From Salminus brasiliensis (Eukaryota; Chordata; Actinopteri; Characiformes; Bryconidae): 64,000 nt of DNA. Positions 37,944 to 49,900 of this stretch are shown in pieces. The notes under the pieces are model-generated. The model did not search any database and was not told the DNA's origin. It saw only the letters and a list, made by a program, of their open reading frames with translations. Each line of letters begins with the position of its first letter. Position 1 is the stretch's first letter. Position numbers and translations under genes: made by a program. The stretch lies in contig NC_132893.1 of assembly GCF_030463535.1 (NCBI RefSeq), positions 17,654,027 through 17,718,026 of the forward strand. The letters run 5' to 3'.

Positions 37944-40900
37944 TTAGGACTCACTCTCCATAGTGACTGTGACTGTCAGGCCATTATCTGCAGCACAGAA
38001 AACGTCACAAAGTTGAACACGACTTTAAAAGGTCCATTACATTGGTCACAAGCTTCTTAAAGAGTACAGTAAAATACACTGGACTCTTCACTAGTTGTCG
38101 CTGTGAAATTAACATTCTGATGTCCTACAATGTAAGTAACTCTAATTACTGAGTAATTACGCAGCATTTCATCCTACCAGTCTTTGCAATGTTGCTGTCC
38201 TTCTGTTCGTCTGAATGCACATCGTTGCTTAGGAGATGATTCTGTGAGTCACTCAGAGGCCTGCTGTTGACTTGGCCATCAACAGCACTGTAAATGATAA
38301 ACTTAGTGGGTTTTTTTTTCCTTTAGATACTTCAGCAATTAGACAGATGTACATGATTTTATTGCATACATGGATATATTGTTGCTGTCGTAATGGAAAT
38401 TGTGCTTCCGAAATAGCACAAAATTGAATGCATGGCAAATATTATTTATAATAAAGATTTTACATTTACATTGCCCAGTAAAAATAAAAAGTTTTACTGG
38501 GCAACTCAATACACAATGTACAGAGCAGCTGGCATTTTTGAGTGGTGTGTAGTATTGATATTAATGGCTGTACTGATACGAAAGCAACAATATATACAAT
38601 AAAATATTGCAGAGAATCTCATCTAGATCTAGCTATGCATATTTAACAATGTTTGTACCATATAGATAGAGAGAGAGAATGAATTAATTACATAAATAAA
38701 TAATAGAGGAGATTACCATTTTGAGTTGGCCTGGTGGTCTACATTGCCTTGTTCAGAGTCAATGTTGACTAGTCGAGTAGGGAATGTATAACCATCTCCC
38801 AAGCTTAATAAAAACAGAGACTGATTAGTGGTTCGCTTATGATGATGACGACCAATAAATCATTCTGCACAGCAATGACAACTACAGCAAATCCGCTCTA
38901 ATCAAATACTGATATTTTACATATCTAGTCCACCATAATGTAATCTTCCCAGCACTGTTTTAAGGTTCTCTGACTAGTGTGGATAAAATTTGCATTACAG
39001 AATATTAAAACTAAGCAGAAAAAAAAAGACATTTTATTCTCTCACAAAATCAATTTCATTTAAGTGCTGATAAAATGGAACAGGTTGTGCAATTATTTTT
39101 ATAAAAGCATTTACAAACAATGTCCAGAATGTACTACAGTGAAATTAGACCATGTTATTACCGGTTGAAAAAAAAGCTACAGTTTTGAGAAAGAACAGTG
39201 TTGTGTGGTGATAAAATGTTTAGGGGCGGCATTTTTGTATAGACAAGTGTGGGCATCAAGCCGCTATCCAATAACAACAATGTAACAAATGTAGTTTGAC
39301 AAAACAAACAAAAACAAACAAACAAACAAAAACCCACAGACAATGATACTGTGATGTGACCTTTCGTTGTGTGTGGTAGTGGAGTAGTAGAGTGCACCCT
39401 ACATGAACATGCGCATATGAATGAGTAAATTTACCCTCAGTATCGGCGGGTTTACTGCGTTCTTAGCACATTTGAAACATGCACGTTAGAGAGTCAGTAA
39501 ATGAGCTTGTGGGGGGAGGGCTTAGTGAAGCCTTGGCAGGGTAGAGAGCAGCCGATCCGAAACTTTTCCGCTCTGTACATTGCCACTGTGACCAGTGGGA
39601 GCATCAACATTCATGAGTAACAGCTTAAAACACAGTAAAAATTTATTTATAACCATTTTGAAACACAGAAAAGTAAAGGTTTCAACATAAAATGGTTATT
39701 GTTATAACTAATAATAAAAATCACTTGTTTGTATTTAATGCTCTGAAGAGTATTTATGTGGAAAAAATACTTTTCCAAGAAGAAATGTTGGATCAGTATC
39801 TGCTGATAATCAAGATACCTGTATCTCAATAGAAAATGTGGTATCTGTAAAATGTTGTCTTACATGGATAATCGCTGTCAAACTGTCAGAGGTTTTTCTT
39901 ACCTTGTGTAAATAGGCAAGCACCAGTACTTCTTTTGGTCTCCAAAAACCTGGGTGAAATTCTTGCGGAAGCCCACAGTAAAGCCATTTTTATCAGGGCC
40001 GTTTCTGAACACTGGCGCTCTGAAGGCCTCTGTCAGGAGAAAGGAGACGGTGAACCAACCACTACAATTTCACACACAAACGCAAATACCTTTTCTCTTA
40101 ACGTGACTGCTGTGTATTGTCTTAAACATTTTTGGCCGTTAGTCAGATATTTCACACTGTAGGCAGACTGTAGCTGTACTCGGTCCTCTGTACGGTAGGA
40201 TCCAGAAAGGTTTTATGGGAGTACCGTCACTGTTTTCTGCTCTGCCCTCTTCCCCTTAACAGCAGTCTTATCAGACTAAAACAACAGTCTGGTAGGTCAT
40301 TAAAGTTGTCATCGAGGCCACCCAAATAAGGTCAAACTAGGTCATAACGAGAAAAAGAAACAGGGAGACAAAAGACTATAACTAAATCCTGTACTCAATC
40401 CACCCATTTCACAACTAAGATTTGGAAATCAATGGGTAAACTGTTAACTGTAGAGTCTAACGAGGTGGGTTACCTATAGTTGTCCTGTTCTTAGCGACAA
40501 GCCAGATGTGGTAGCTGAACAGGGACATGATGCTGATGAAGAACATGGCTGCCACAAAGAAGAGGAACAGCACGTGGAACTTAGCGTGAGTGTCCGGCAG
40601 CTGATTCTAGTTAGGGAGAAAAGACACTTTTAGAAACAAATTTACAGCCAAATTAAAATGTAGCCTGAGATCTAGAGTCTATAGATCAACAACAATTCCT
40701 GGGCTTGAAACAAACCAAACCAAAGACGTCATTTAGTCTGCCAGGGCTGATAAGGTGACAGGAAGTTCAAAAGCTATTTAAAGAAAGACACAAACTAAAT
40801 ATCAAAAACAACAAAATATCTAAACACCTGTTTTCATGCATACAAATTTAACTACGTGGTTGTGTACCTTTATAGCTAGGGTTACCTAACCTACTAGCTC

Positions 40901-43900
40901 TTTAAAAGCAGGTCCAACAGCAGAAAGACTCCAAAAGTGCACCAAAATGTTAAGCAAACAGAACCTATAAATAAGACTGACTGACATGTAAAAGGCTAAC
41001 AGCAGCTCTGACGTCTTTCCTCCAGGAAAGTGGGTCTAGTTGAGACTAATCACACAACCGCACACACATACACAAACAAATCACAGGAGCAAAGCAAGCA
41101 CACATAGTTTTTACCTCTGGACAATGCTCTATTGCTCTTCTTCGGCAAAGCTTTAGGCAGAACGTTAGAGACATGGACAGAATGTTAGATACAGAGACAA
41201 GATCTCTCTCTCACACGCATCTGCTTGCACACACACACATCCACAGTGTGAAGACAACAATGCCCTTTGTTGCTTTAAGCTTTTTCACATATGGGTCAAG
41301 AACAATGCTCCTACAGACGCACAACAAGGTCTGACTTTGAGTTCCACATCAAATCTGAGGGTCAGTCGAATGATTCTGTTAGATTTTAAGTTAAGGCCTA
41401 ATATGCTCATATACTGGTTATTCATTAATGGGTGTCTGCAAATTAGTGTGTGTGTGTGTATACTCACTGTCCAGAATTTGATGAAATACTGCAAGACGGT
41501 GGCTGCGATAAATACACAGTACAGCATGGAGTAGGCCAGGAACAGCACAAAGAACTTGTAGTTTGAGAAACCCACACAGTTATTAACCCTGAAAGAGAGA
41601 AATAAATCAATGAATCAATCGTAAACTAGGGTGCATTTCACTGATAGGAAAAGAAATTAGGGGTAGACAGTCCTATTTGGGCTTAAATCATCTTCTCAAC
41701 TGAGCAATTCTGCTTTGTGCTTTAAAGCAGCACTGTGTAGATCCCATCTCGCACCTTACCTCTAGACCAATTACCAGTGGTTAAAAACAACAGAATGCAT
41801 AGAAGAAATGAGCCTTCAGTAAAGTAAAGCAAAACATTACAGAGGTTTTACATTAGAGGTAAACAATACTGGTTAAAAAAAAAAAAAAAATTTCAGTATG
41901 GTATTTTTAATCAAAATGATATTCCGATAATCAAAATGATTTCTGAGAAGTAGAATTTGTAATTTTAATGTGTGTGTATTTAATGTGTGTGAATGTGTTT
42001 ATTTTATTATTTTTTTTCCCTGTATACAGTTATACAGAAATTACCCAGGTTACGCAGCATTACACATTTCTCAAGAACGTCCTGTCTGATCCTTTAAAGT
42101 TCTATAGCGTAGTAGCAAAAGATGTGAAAAAAAGCTAGGGATGCCCAACCCTGTTCCTGGAGATTTGCCCTTAAAAATGCTGACCCAACACACCTGGCTA
42201 TAATATTCAAAATGCCCCTGAAATCCTTCACTAACTAAATCAGGAGTGTTAGATTTGGGTTGGGGCTAAACTCAGTAAGGTGATCTCCAAGACCAGGACT
42301 GGGCATCCTGCTCTAGGCTTTCAGGAAGTGTGAGATACGTAATCGCCTGTGAAAACAAGTCAGAGTTCACAAGTTTTAGTGAGTTGTTGGAAAAGGGAAA
42401 CAGAAGCAGCTCTGTGCAAGACTTGTTAAAGGAAATGGAGTTATGTACAAGGGAAAGAACAAACTTGGAATCATGAAACATGGACTGTTCCTTAAAAGCT
42501 TCAAAAAGCTTTAATATATTAAAGACAAATATTAAATATTTGTAAACTTTACATGTGGTGAGATTACATACAGACAGGCATGAGTTTTCTTTTCTGCCTC
42601 ATTTCAAATCTCTTTTAAATGAGGGTTTGACTAGGAAGGAGGGGGTGGGCAGAGGGGGTGCTAGTTCTTGTGTACTGACCTCCACTATGAACCAAGACCA
42701 TGCCGACCTTTAATATACATTTTATCCAAATACCCAAAGAACATCTGTGGTTGTTCAGCTTGCAGTACACTTAAAAGCCACTGGTGATCGGTTAGGCTCA
42801 TTTCCATAGTGTAGACTTCTGTATTAATCAGTATAACTAAGGCTGATATTGTAATAATGATTAACAAAAGTATTTAAATGTAAGTGATCTGACCTACTCA
42901 CTTTCAGTTCATATGAAATCTTTAAATGGTTACATACCAGGGGCAATGATGATCCATTTTCAGCACACATCTGAAATAAAACAGAATATGGAAAACATAA
43001 CAGAATCAAGTGGGGTTTCCTGAATGATACCGACATAAAGCACACCATTCTCACGAGTTCTGAATGAAAAGGAATTTGCTCACTGGTCACATGTGGAGCA
43101 GTGGTGGCATCTGTCCGGCTTGATGAGCTGACAGTGGTCACAATAGCGGATGGCTGTGAAAACCGACAACAAAACACAGTTAAAGCCCATATATAAGAAA
43201 AATCTATGTTTAGGAGTACAAGCTTATTATGCTGTTTTTGCAACCCAATATAACCTAAACCAACTGTTGTGTTGAGGTTTTTAAAGCATGCGTGCTGTAC
43301 TGCTGACCTCCAGAGCCAGTACGGGTGTAGATGGGTAAATTTCTGGCCACTCTCTTGAGGATCTCCTGCTGGGCTTCCGGCCTCTCCTCCTTTTCATACT
43401 GCTCCTTCTCTGCTTTCGCCAAACAGAACTGGGAAGGACAGGGGAACAGTGTTAAGGCAGCAAGAGTCTATGAATGACTGTAATAATGTTTCAATTTTAA
43501 AAGCTGTTTGTATTAATATGTCCATAAATACCTCCTTATCATCACGCACAGAAGAGTGAGACACGCACATGCAAAAAATAAAGAAACAAATCAGGAAAAA
43601 AAAAAAAAGAAATGCACTAGGCCTTGAAACTACAGGCTTCTTTGATGCTCTTCTTGCTCTGATATTATCAAGTTTGTCATTATGGTTTTGTGGTATTGTA
43701 ACTACAGGCTACGCAGTGAGCCGCCCAGCAGTGCCATGCCCACTGCTTGGCATGTGAGGACGACCACAAGCGAGTAGAAACGGCCACACCAAATCTCTAC
43801 AAAACTCTACAGTGTGTCTGGTAATATACCATTTGCTTTGTGGACTAGATCTACTATCCCAGTGAGTGCTAAGTGACGTGAGAAGTCCATGGATGAACCT

Positions 43901-46177
43901 TGCAAGCCCAAGCTTGAAGATAGCCCTATACTATATGAAAGTTTATCATCTCTCCTTTAATTGGACAAGCTAGACTAGATCAAGTTCTCTGGCTAAACAG
44001 AAAAAGCCTGCTGTGTGAAATATCCCCCAAGTAGATTTTAGTTCTACATCCCTCAAAAAAACAAATAAACCGCTTAGGCTGAATCCAGCTGTCCCATGAA
44101 CATCTTGATGTCTTTGTGCGCTCACTGGGCCACTAAACAGAAGAAGACGAAAAAGAAGAAGAAGAACGTAGTGGTAGAAACACTGTACCTCCTTTGAAGG
44201 GTTGCTGGGTTTGGAAATGATAGTTTTCCAGTATGACCACATAAACATTATGAAGCTGATATGAAAGACTATCAGATAAATAACTGGAAAAGAAAAGAAA
44301 AGGGGAAATAGTGATTTTATTTCCATCGGTCCTCTAACGTACAGTTTTAGGTTCAACATCGTTCAGCCTAAACAAGCTGCATTGAAAGAGGTAGCAATCC
44401 ATCACAGCATGAATGAATACACTCGTGTAGCAAAGTGTGTTGTGTTCTACAAGCAGACCCACTCTTACCTTGCTCTTCAGTGTTAGGGATTGTGTCTGGA
44501 GGGGGGAGAGAGAAGGAGAGAGAGAGAGAAAGAGAGAGACACTAAGTGAGAGTGCGATCCATTGATTAAGTGACAATCCTCCTCCATTCAGAGGCAGCTG
44601 CTGAGTGCAGATTGGCAGCCGAGTTGTCCGCCTTGCCTCTCACCTCCTCTCCCCAGCCAGGCCAGTAAGGCCAGTCCACGGGGAGGCTGGCACTGCCATC
44701 TGGCCCGGAGAAAGCCCTCCTTGTGTTCAACAGCAAGGAGATACCTCCTCTAGAACAATGACAACTGAACAACAGGTGCTTCTTTTATATGACTGGATGT
44801 AAACCTCTATACTGCTGGACTGTAGCGTAAGCTTATTCATTACCCAGCGTGTGCGTGTGTGTGTGTGTGCCTTTATACGTCCGAATCAAGGAAACTGCCT
44901 AAAGCTCTGCACTTTGATCTGATCTGCTAGGCCAGTGTAATTGGGACAAATGACACAAGGAAGCAGACACTTAAGAGCTGTGTTTATTTTACATGGGAAG
45001 GAGAAGGCGGCCTAGGGCGTTAATGTGAGAGTGACTCACAGGAAATCCTCATGTTCTGCATGGAGAGCTGGTAAGACTACAGGCTTCAAAGCTGTCATAT
45101 TACAAGAGAGACAGGTAGAGAGACAGGCAGAGAGACAGACAGAGAGACAGGCAGAGAGACAGGCAGAGAGACAGACAGAGAGACAGACAGAGACAGATAG
45201 AGAGACAGGTACAGAGACAGGCAGAGAGACAGGTACAGAGACAGGCAGAGAGACAGACAGAGAGACAGGTAGAGAGACAGACAGAGACAGATAGAGAGAC
45301 AGGCACAGAGACAGATAGAGAGAGAGACAGAGAGACAGGCACAGAGACAGATAGAGAGACAGGCAGAGAGAGAGACGCAGAATAAGGAAAGAGGAACAGA
45401 GAGGGGGGAAAACGACTGATTTTGCCAAATTAACCATCAGAATTGTGAAAACTTAGACATGTCCCAACAACACTTGTTGAAAAGGCTGGTTACGGAAATG
45501 AGCCTCAGCTCGGTCAGTGAACCGGACCTGTGGGGGAAGACATGAGCTAACGGCTCTGGCCGCCGAATTAGCGAAGTTTTGGGCGAAATTTGCAGAGAAA
45601 AAGTCTGTAAATGCTGAAAACTGGATCTGACACTTTTTCCTCAGCAAATTTCGCCCAAAACTTCGCTAATTCGGCGGCCAGAGCCGTTAGCTCATGTCTA
45701 CCGTCACCGCTTTTGACAGCTGAGAGCTGAGGAAGCCCCCCGTTAGTCTACTGAGAGCAGTTTCACCGGCGACTTTACGGATATGTCGGCTTTCCGTCGC
45801 TCACAACACACAGCATTGAGGTTAAACTACGTGAGACAGCGAACTGAGCCACTGTAAAAGTTTGGAGACGAACTGGACCCGGTTCGTGAGGTGAAGTGGG
45901 AGGTAGTTGATAAGTTAGTCCAGATTTGAGAAAGATCATCACCGGTACCAGGCAGACACAGACACTCCACAGCGGCGCTGCCGTCTCCCCGACCAACCCC
46001 TCAAACAGGCGGGCTAGCTCTCCTCTCAGAGAAACCCCACAGAAATGTGTGCTACTTACAAATGCAGAGCTCCACGACGTAGGCATAATAGGACCAGCAT
46101 ACGACCAGGTTGATAAAAATAACAGGTATCCACGATAAGCCCCGCTGACAGCATCTCAACACATGAGAGGGCGCCAT
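37944..46177 (-). CDS. zdhhc20: ZDHHC20-type DHHC palmitoyltransferase; 13 coding exons
   Basis: Coding exons from the start (minus strand): 46177-46060, 44495-44469, 44283-44189, 43428-43308, 43153-43084, 42970-42938, 41588-41468, 41150-41115, 40606-40474, 40029-39903, 38803-38717, 38287-38178, 37987-37944 (TAA). Junctions are GT/AG, phases agree, and the total is 1,122 nt, giving 373 aa, the usual family length. Two membrane segments lie near residues 14-34 and 50-72. The Cys-rich domain, about 124-166, carries DHHC at 150-153 (catalytic Cys about 153). Two further membrane segments follow near 163-193 and 215-240. TTxE is at 249-252 and the PaCCT motif (N...VFG) at 275-281. The N-terminus [18 protein letters not shown] and the ELC..T start of loop 1 match ZDHHC20 better than ZDHHC2 or ZDHHC15. 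The family S-acylates membrane-protein cysteines, ZDHHC20 mainly at Golgi and plasma membrane. Which teleost duplicate (a or b) this is cannot be told. Confidence 0.95.
38471..38504. repeat. Perfect 13-bp-arm hairpin in zdhhc20 intron 11
   Basis: TTGCCCAGTAAAA (38471-38483) and its exact complement (38492-38504) are separated by 8 bases. No element was identified around it. Confidence 0.6.
41115..41150 (-). CDS. zdhhc20: zdhhc20 exon 8: 36-nt in-frame microexon, candidate cassette
   Basis: A 36-nt exon encodes [12 protein letters not shown] between the exons ending ..YFIKFWT and starting [10 protein letters not shown]. It has an AAAG acceptor and a GAG|gtaaaa donor and is phase 0 on both sides, so skipping removes 12 residues in the loop between membrane segments 3 and 4 without a frameshift. 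As I recall it, the human reference protein passes directly from FWT to NEL, so the exon is probably alternatively spliced. Confidence 0.7.
42135..42317. mobile_element. MITE with GGATGCCCAA...TTGGGCATCC-type ends in zdhhc20 intron 6
   Basis: The left end GGATGCCCAACCCTGTTCCT and right end AGGACTGGGCATCC are imperfect inverted repeats of about 26 bp around a non-coding core. Related half-ends (CTCAATCCTGGTCCTGGAG) occur near 7383 and 47018, a family common in fishes. Confidence 0.6.
45105..45376. repeat. 12-bp-unit minisatellite (AGACAGGCAGAG variants) in zdhhc20 intron 1
   Basis: About 270 bases of tandem AGACAGNNAGAG units in which NN is GC, AC, AT or GT. The open frames on both strands are products of the repeat (period divisible by three), not genes. 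Confidence 0.95.
45538..45699. repeat. Perfect 56-bp-arm inverted repeat in zdhhc20 intron 1
   Basis: Arms 45538-45593 and 45644-45699 are exact reverse complements; the 50-base spacer can pair further at its edges (AGAGAAAAAGT with ACTTTTTCCTC, one or two mismatches). The arms are GC-balanced and unrelated to the nearby minisatellite. It lies about 360 bp downstream of exon 1. Confidence 0.92.
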
Positions 46178-46182
46178 CTTTA
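46168..46182 (-). promoter_or_regulatory. zdhhc20: Start-codon context of zdhhc20 with YY1-like AAGATGGCG
   Basis: The ATG at 46177-46175 sits in ttaaagATGGCGCCC: A at -3 and G at +4, overlapping AAGATGGCG, the YY1 core. About 25 bases upstream is GTGACGTCC, a CRE-like half-palindrome near 46202. These are motif matches only. Confidence 0.45.
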
Positions 46183-46571
46183 ATCCGCCTGTGGAGAGGC
46201 CGTGACGTCCCTCAGCCCGGCCAGAACAGCTGAGCCAAACAAAGAGGGTGTTTTTTTTTCACTGGCAAACTGATTCACAGTGAAGGGAAGATGAAGAATG
46301 GCGTCAATTATTTAGCTAGCTAAATTACAAAAAAAAAAGAAAGAAAAAAACGGGAACGGGATTGGTCTAATTTTAATAAAACGGTAGCTATGTTTTCCTA
46401 GCTAGCTGTGTTTTCAACGATTAGCATAAATGCTAGCCAATGTGTCTGAACTATATTACCGTAAAATCTATTTTTACTATATTTCTAATCTAAAATGAAA
46501 GTTTTCTACTACCATTAAAATTCTTCCTGGACGCTGTAGCAAAAATACAGTTGCAACAATTCCACTCTTGT

Positions 46572-46585
46572 CCACCAGATGGCAG
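46572..46585 (+). promoter_or_regulatory. CTCF core motif match upstream of zdhhc20
   Basis: CCACCAGATGGCAG satisfies every position of the degenerate vertebrate CTCF core (CCASYAGRKGGCRS). It lies about 400 bp upstream of the zdhhc20 start, in the interval shared with the divergent AMER-like gene. Binding is not shown by sequence alone. Confidence 0.55.
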
Positions 46586-46650
46586 CACCACAATGACAAA
46601 ACCTATAGTACCTCTGCTCAACCACTGCTCTTTTAGCAGGGTGTGGTATC

Positions 46651-46651
<1 letters not shown>

Positions 46652-46709
<58 letters not shown>
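46652..46709. repeat. (CT)n microsatellite upstream of zdhhc20
   Basis: About 29 perfect CT units, just distal to the CTCF-like motif. Confidence 0.97.
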
Positions 46710-46844
46710 GTTTTATTTACATACTTAATAACTAATGCTTTTTTTGCTAATGGAATTGGTTTAGTGATTACCATTACAGGCTAGTTTCCTGTAGAATCCC
46801 GTAAAATAAAGACCTTACTCCCCTTTTATTCTACTGCTGTTATG

Positions 46845-46990
46845 TTATTTGTGTCGACCAGAGGAGAATGTGTCCCCCCTTCAAGTCTTGGTTCCTTCTC
46901 AAGGTTTCTTCCTTTTGATGAGAGGGAGTTTTTCCTTGCCACTGTCACCATTGGCTTCCTCAAAAGAGCTTGGATTTTCATTGAATGTGA
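46845..46990 (+). repeat. Interspersed fish repeat with TCTTGGTTCCTTCTCAAGG core
   Basis: GACCAGAGGAGAATGTGTCC, then CTTGGTTCCTTCTCAAGG and GAGGGAGTTTTTCCTTGCCA, form a pattern I recognise from many fish genomic sequences, usually as the 3' part of a retroelement. The class cannot be assigned from this fragment. Confidence 0.5.
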
Positions 46991-49900
46991 ATTAAACCAT
47001 TAGGATCCTTTACACCAGTGGTCCTCAAGCCTGGTCCTGGAGGCCCACTGCCTCCACTGCTTTGACAAACCTACTTCAACTCAGGCCAGGTGTGCAGGGA
47101 GCAGGGAACAGTGGGCCCTCAGGACACATAGCACATAGCAACCCCCTGACTGTTAAACTGTTAGATTGTCCATGTCCAAATCAACCTCTTAATGATTTCT
47201 ATGTGTGTGTGTGTTTCCAACAGGGTTTTCAGATTGTTTTCAATGAGAGTGAGTCCAGTTCCTCATCACTTGGCGGTATGTACATCCACGGCAGATGCCC
47301 CCAAACTGTTTTTCTTGGGGGTCCAAAAGTGCATTGTTTGTTAAAATGTTAAAAGTGGAAATGAAAAGGAGTTTACTGAGCTATACACTGAATTAAATAC
47401 GGCTGCTTTGTCTTTGGGTAAGAGGTGGGGTGAGGGTGACTTTCACACTTTTTTTCACAAGTTACACTTTTAGCAGCAGTGGCATCAATATCAGACCGCT
47501 ATCAGTAGAAAATGCTTACTTGGTATAAACCTGATTAATACAAATAAAATATGTAGTTGGGCCATACTTAAGGTTCCAGAGTTAATATCAGATATATTGT
47601 CATCTCTGCTTATCTGTACTTGTGTATTAAGGTGTATTAATATCTATCATTAGCCTGATAGAAGAATGCAGCACTACAGAAAGCTGACATGTGCTAAATG
47701 TTTTACAGACAAGACAAGTAGATGTTTACTAAAGTGTGTGAGGCTTTGATTGATTGATACAAGCTATAAAATCTAAACGGGCAAAGGTTGGACTCGTGCA
47801 TAACCCATATTTAATCAGTACAGAGTAAAGCTGCTCAGTGGAGTGTTTTGTTACGACAGCGAACTTTATTAGCAGGTAAACACACTCAGGTCTATTTAGT
47901 GCAATAGCGCCACAGCACTGCTTCACAGGCCCTAAGGGGTCCCTTGGTTATGTCACAAGAACAAAGCTTTCTTTCACACTGAGCCTCAAAGAAAGGGCGA
48001 TCTTGTGCTGGGCATGAATAAAGGCAAATCTTCCCTTCAGGCTCATCTAACTAAACACACTGAGTTTCAATGTATTTATACTCACCTTCATCTCCCACAC
48101 TAATTTTCAATAGGACTGGACTGTTGGATGTTCCACTAGATGCTAAGATTTTGCCCAGATTTCAAAGAGGTCAGTCCACTGCATTGACTGCAGTGAGCTA
48201 CGATTCCACCAGTGCATTTCTGTCAAATGAAAGCATGTAGCTAATCTCCACCGTTTGACTGTAATCTGTGGCTTTGTGGGCCATGAAACTTAATGACCCC
48301 TAGTGTAAGTCTGAGGAGTTTGTAAACATAATGGGCATCATGAAAGAGAATAGGAAAGCAAATGAAAGAGAGAGAGAGAGAAAGCAAGAAATGTGTGTTT
48401 TATTGATTTGTTCACATGGTTTGTGTGTGTGTGCACATGGTCTGTATGCCACGCAATAAGAAATTATAGCTTGCCCCAGCTCTTCACTGACTGCCCAGAA
48501 TATTTGGCCTGCAGCTGCATTTGAGTGCAGTGGGCATGGGCTTTGACTCATCGTAGGACGAGCACTGACTCGGAGAGAGGGAGTGATTGATGAGTCGTAA
48601 TTACATTTCTTAAATAAGATTTCAAACAAGGCAGTGAGATTTCAGTCCTGTTCGGACTGGATTAGGTTTACATGGGGGAGTGGGGTAATATCGGGGGGGG
48701 GGGGCAATTCTAAGGGCCTGTGACTGGCAATAGCCGTACAAAAACATTTACTGATTATCATGGCAGAATTGTTAGAGTTGTAGAGTTGGACTGGACTGCT
48801 GGAGGTTCCACTAGATGGTACTATTTTGCACCTGGATATTATTGTCATTATTGAGCTTTTTGTCTAGTCTGAATGCACCATGCCAGTCATTTTTTACTGA
48901 CCAGTAAGTAAAGATTCTGCGCCTTTTACCTTTTGCCACAAAAATAACCTCAGGTTATATGAATTTTGTGTAAATGTTGCGTCATATCCTGTGAAAACGT
49001 TTTTTTGCAGCTTTTCTCAAATGCAGAGGCGCTCGAGGGGCCATTAAGGTACCTCTGGTCAAGTTTTTGGCAAAGCTCAGGTGTTGTACGTCTTTCAGCG
49101 TTCAATTTGAGAAGGCGAGCCGTAGCTTATTGCCTAAATTTTCCAATTTTCCCACAAAAACATTTATTTAATTCCTAAAAATATTTCTATCATTTATGCT
49201 GAGATTTCTTATCCCATGCTCATCACCTGTTAAGTCGTACAGACGTACTGTGGTAAAGTTCATTGCTCCACCACCCAATGTGAAACGATTCCCATCCAAA
49301 TAAGGCTTTAGTAAGCTACTTACTTTTTTGGTAGACCAGTGTAATACATTCTGGGCCAGAACCATTCAGAGTCTGCGGCTATCTGGGCTATGCTTTCGCG
49401 CCCCTACGTATATATCGCGTCCCGAACAAGCTTTGTCATTTTGATGCTTCTGCATGTGCGTCTCCTGTGTGGGGGGTCTCTCAAGGCTGGCGAGTAGCCC
49501 CTGTTTGGTAAGCCACAATGAAAGCACCACTTGAGGGATGAATGCACGCATTGTCTCGTGGTAATGAACTAGAAACGAGGAGGAGAGAACAGTGCTTTAA
49601 AAGAGGACCTACTAAGCAGATCAAGAGTGAGATAGATGCACAGGAAGGACGTAAAGGGATAGAGGTTATCAGTAGGACTGGGGGGACACGCTTGATTATA
49701 TGTGGAGAGAAGGAGGGGAAGAGCAAGTGTGAGAGTGAGATTAGTGATAATGAGATGTAGTGGTGAGAGTGCTCTTCTCGTGTCCACGGGGACTCTCGGA
49801 AACAGCGTTTGACACTGTTATGGAGGAAAGGAGGAGGCGGAGAATATTATATAGATCGTGCTGTAATCTCTAGGAGTTTGTGTGTGAGGAAGAGAGAGCA

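Noticed and set aside
45025-45437. Long open frames on both strands rich in ETERQAER or LSLCLSVC
   Set aside because: They come from a 12-bp tandem repeat whose period is a multiple of three, so stops are absent by construction; the region is intron 1 of zdhhc20.
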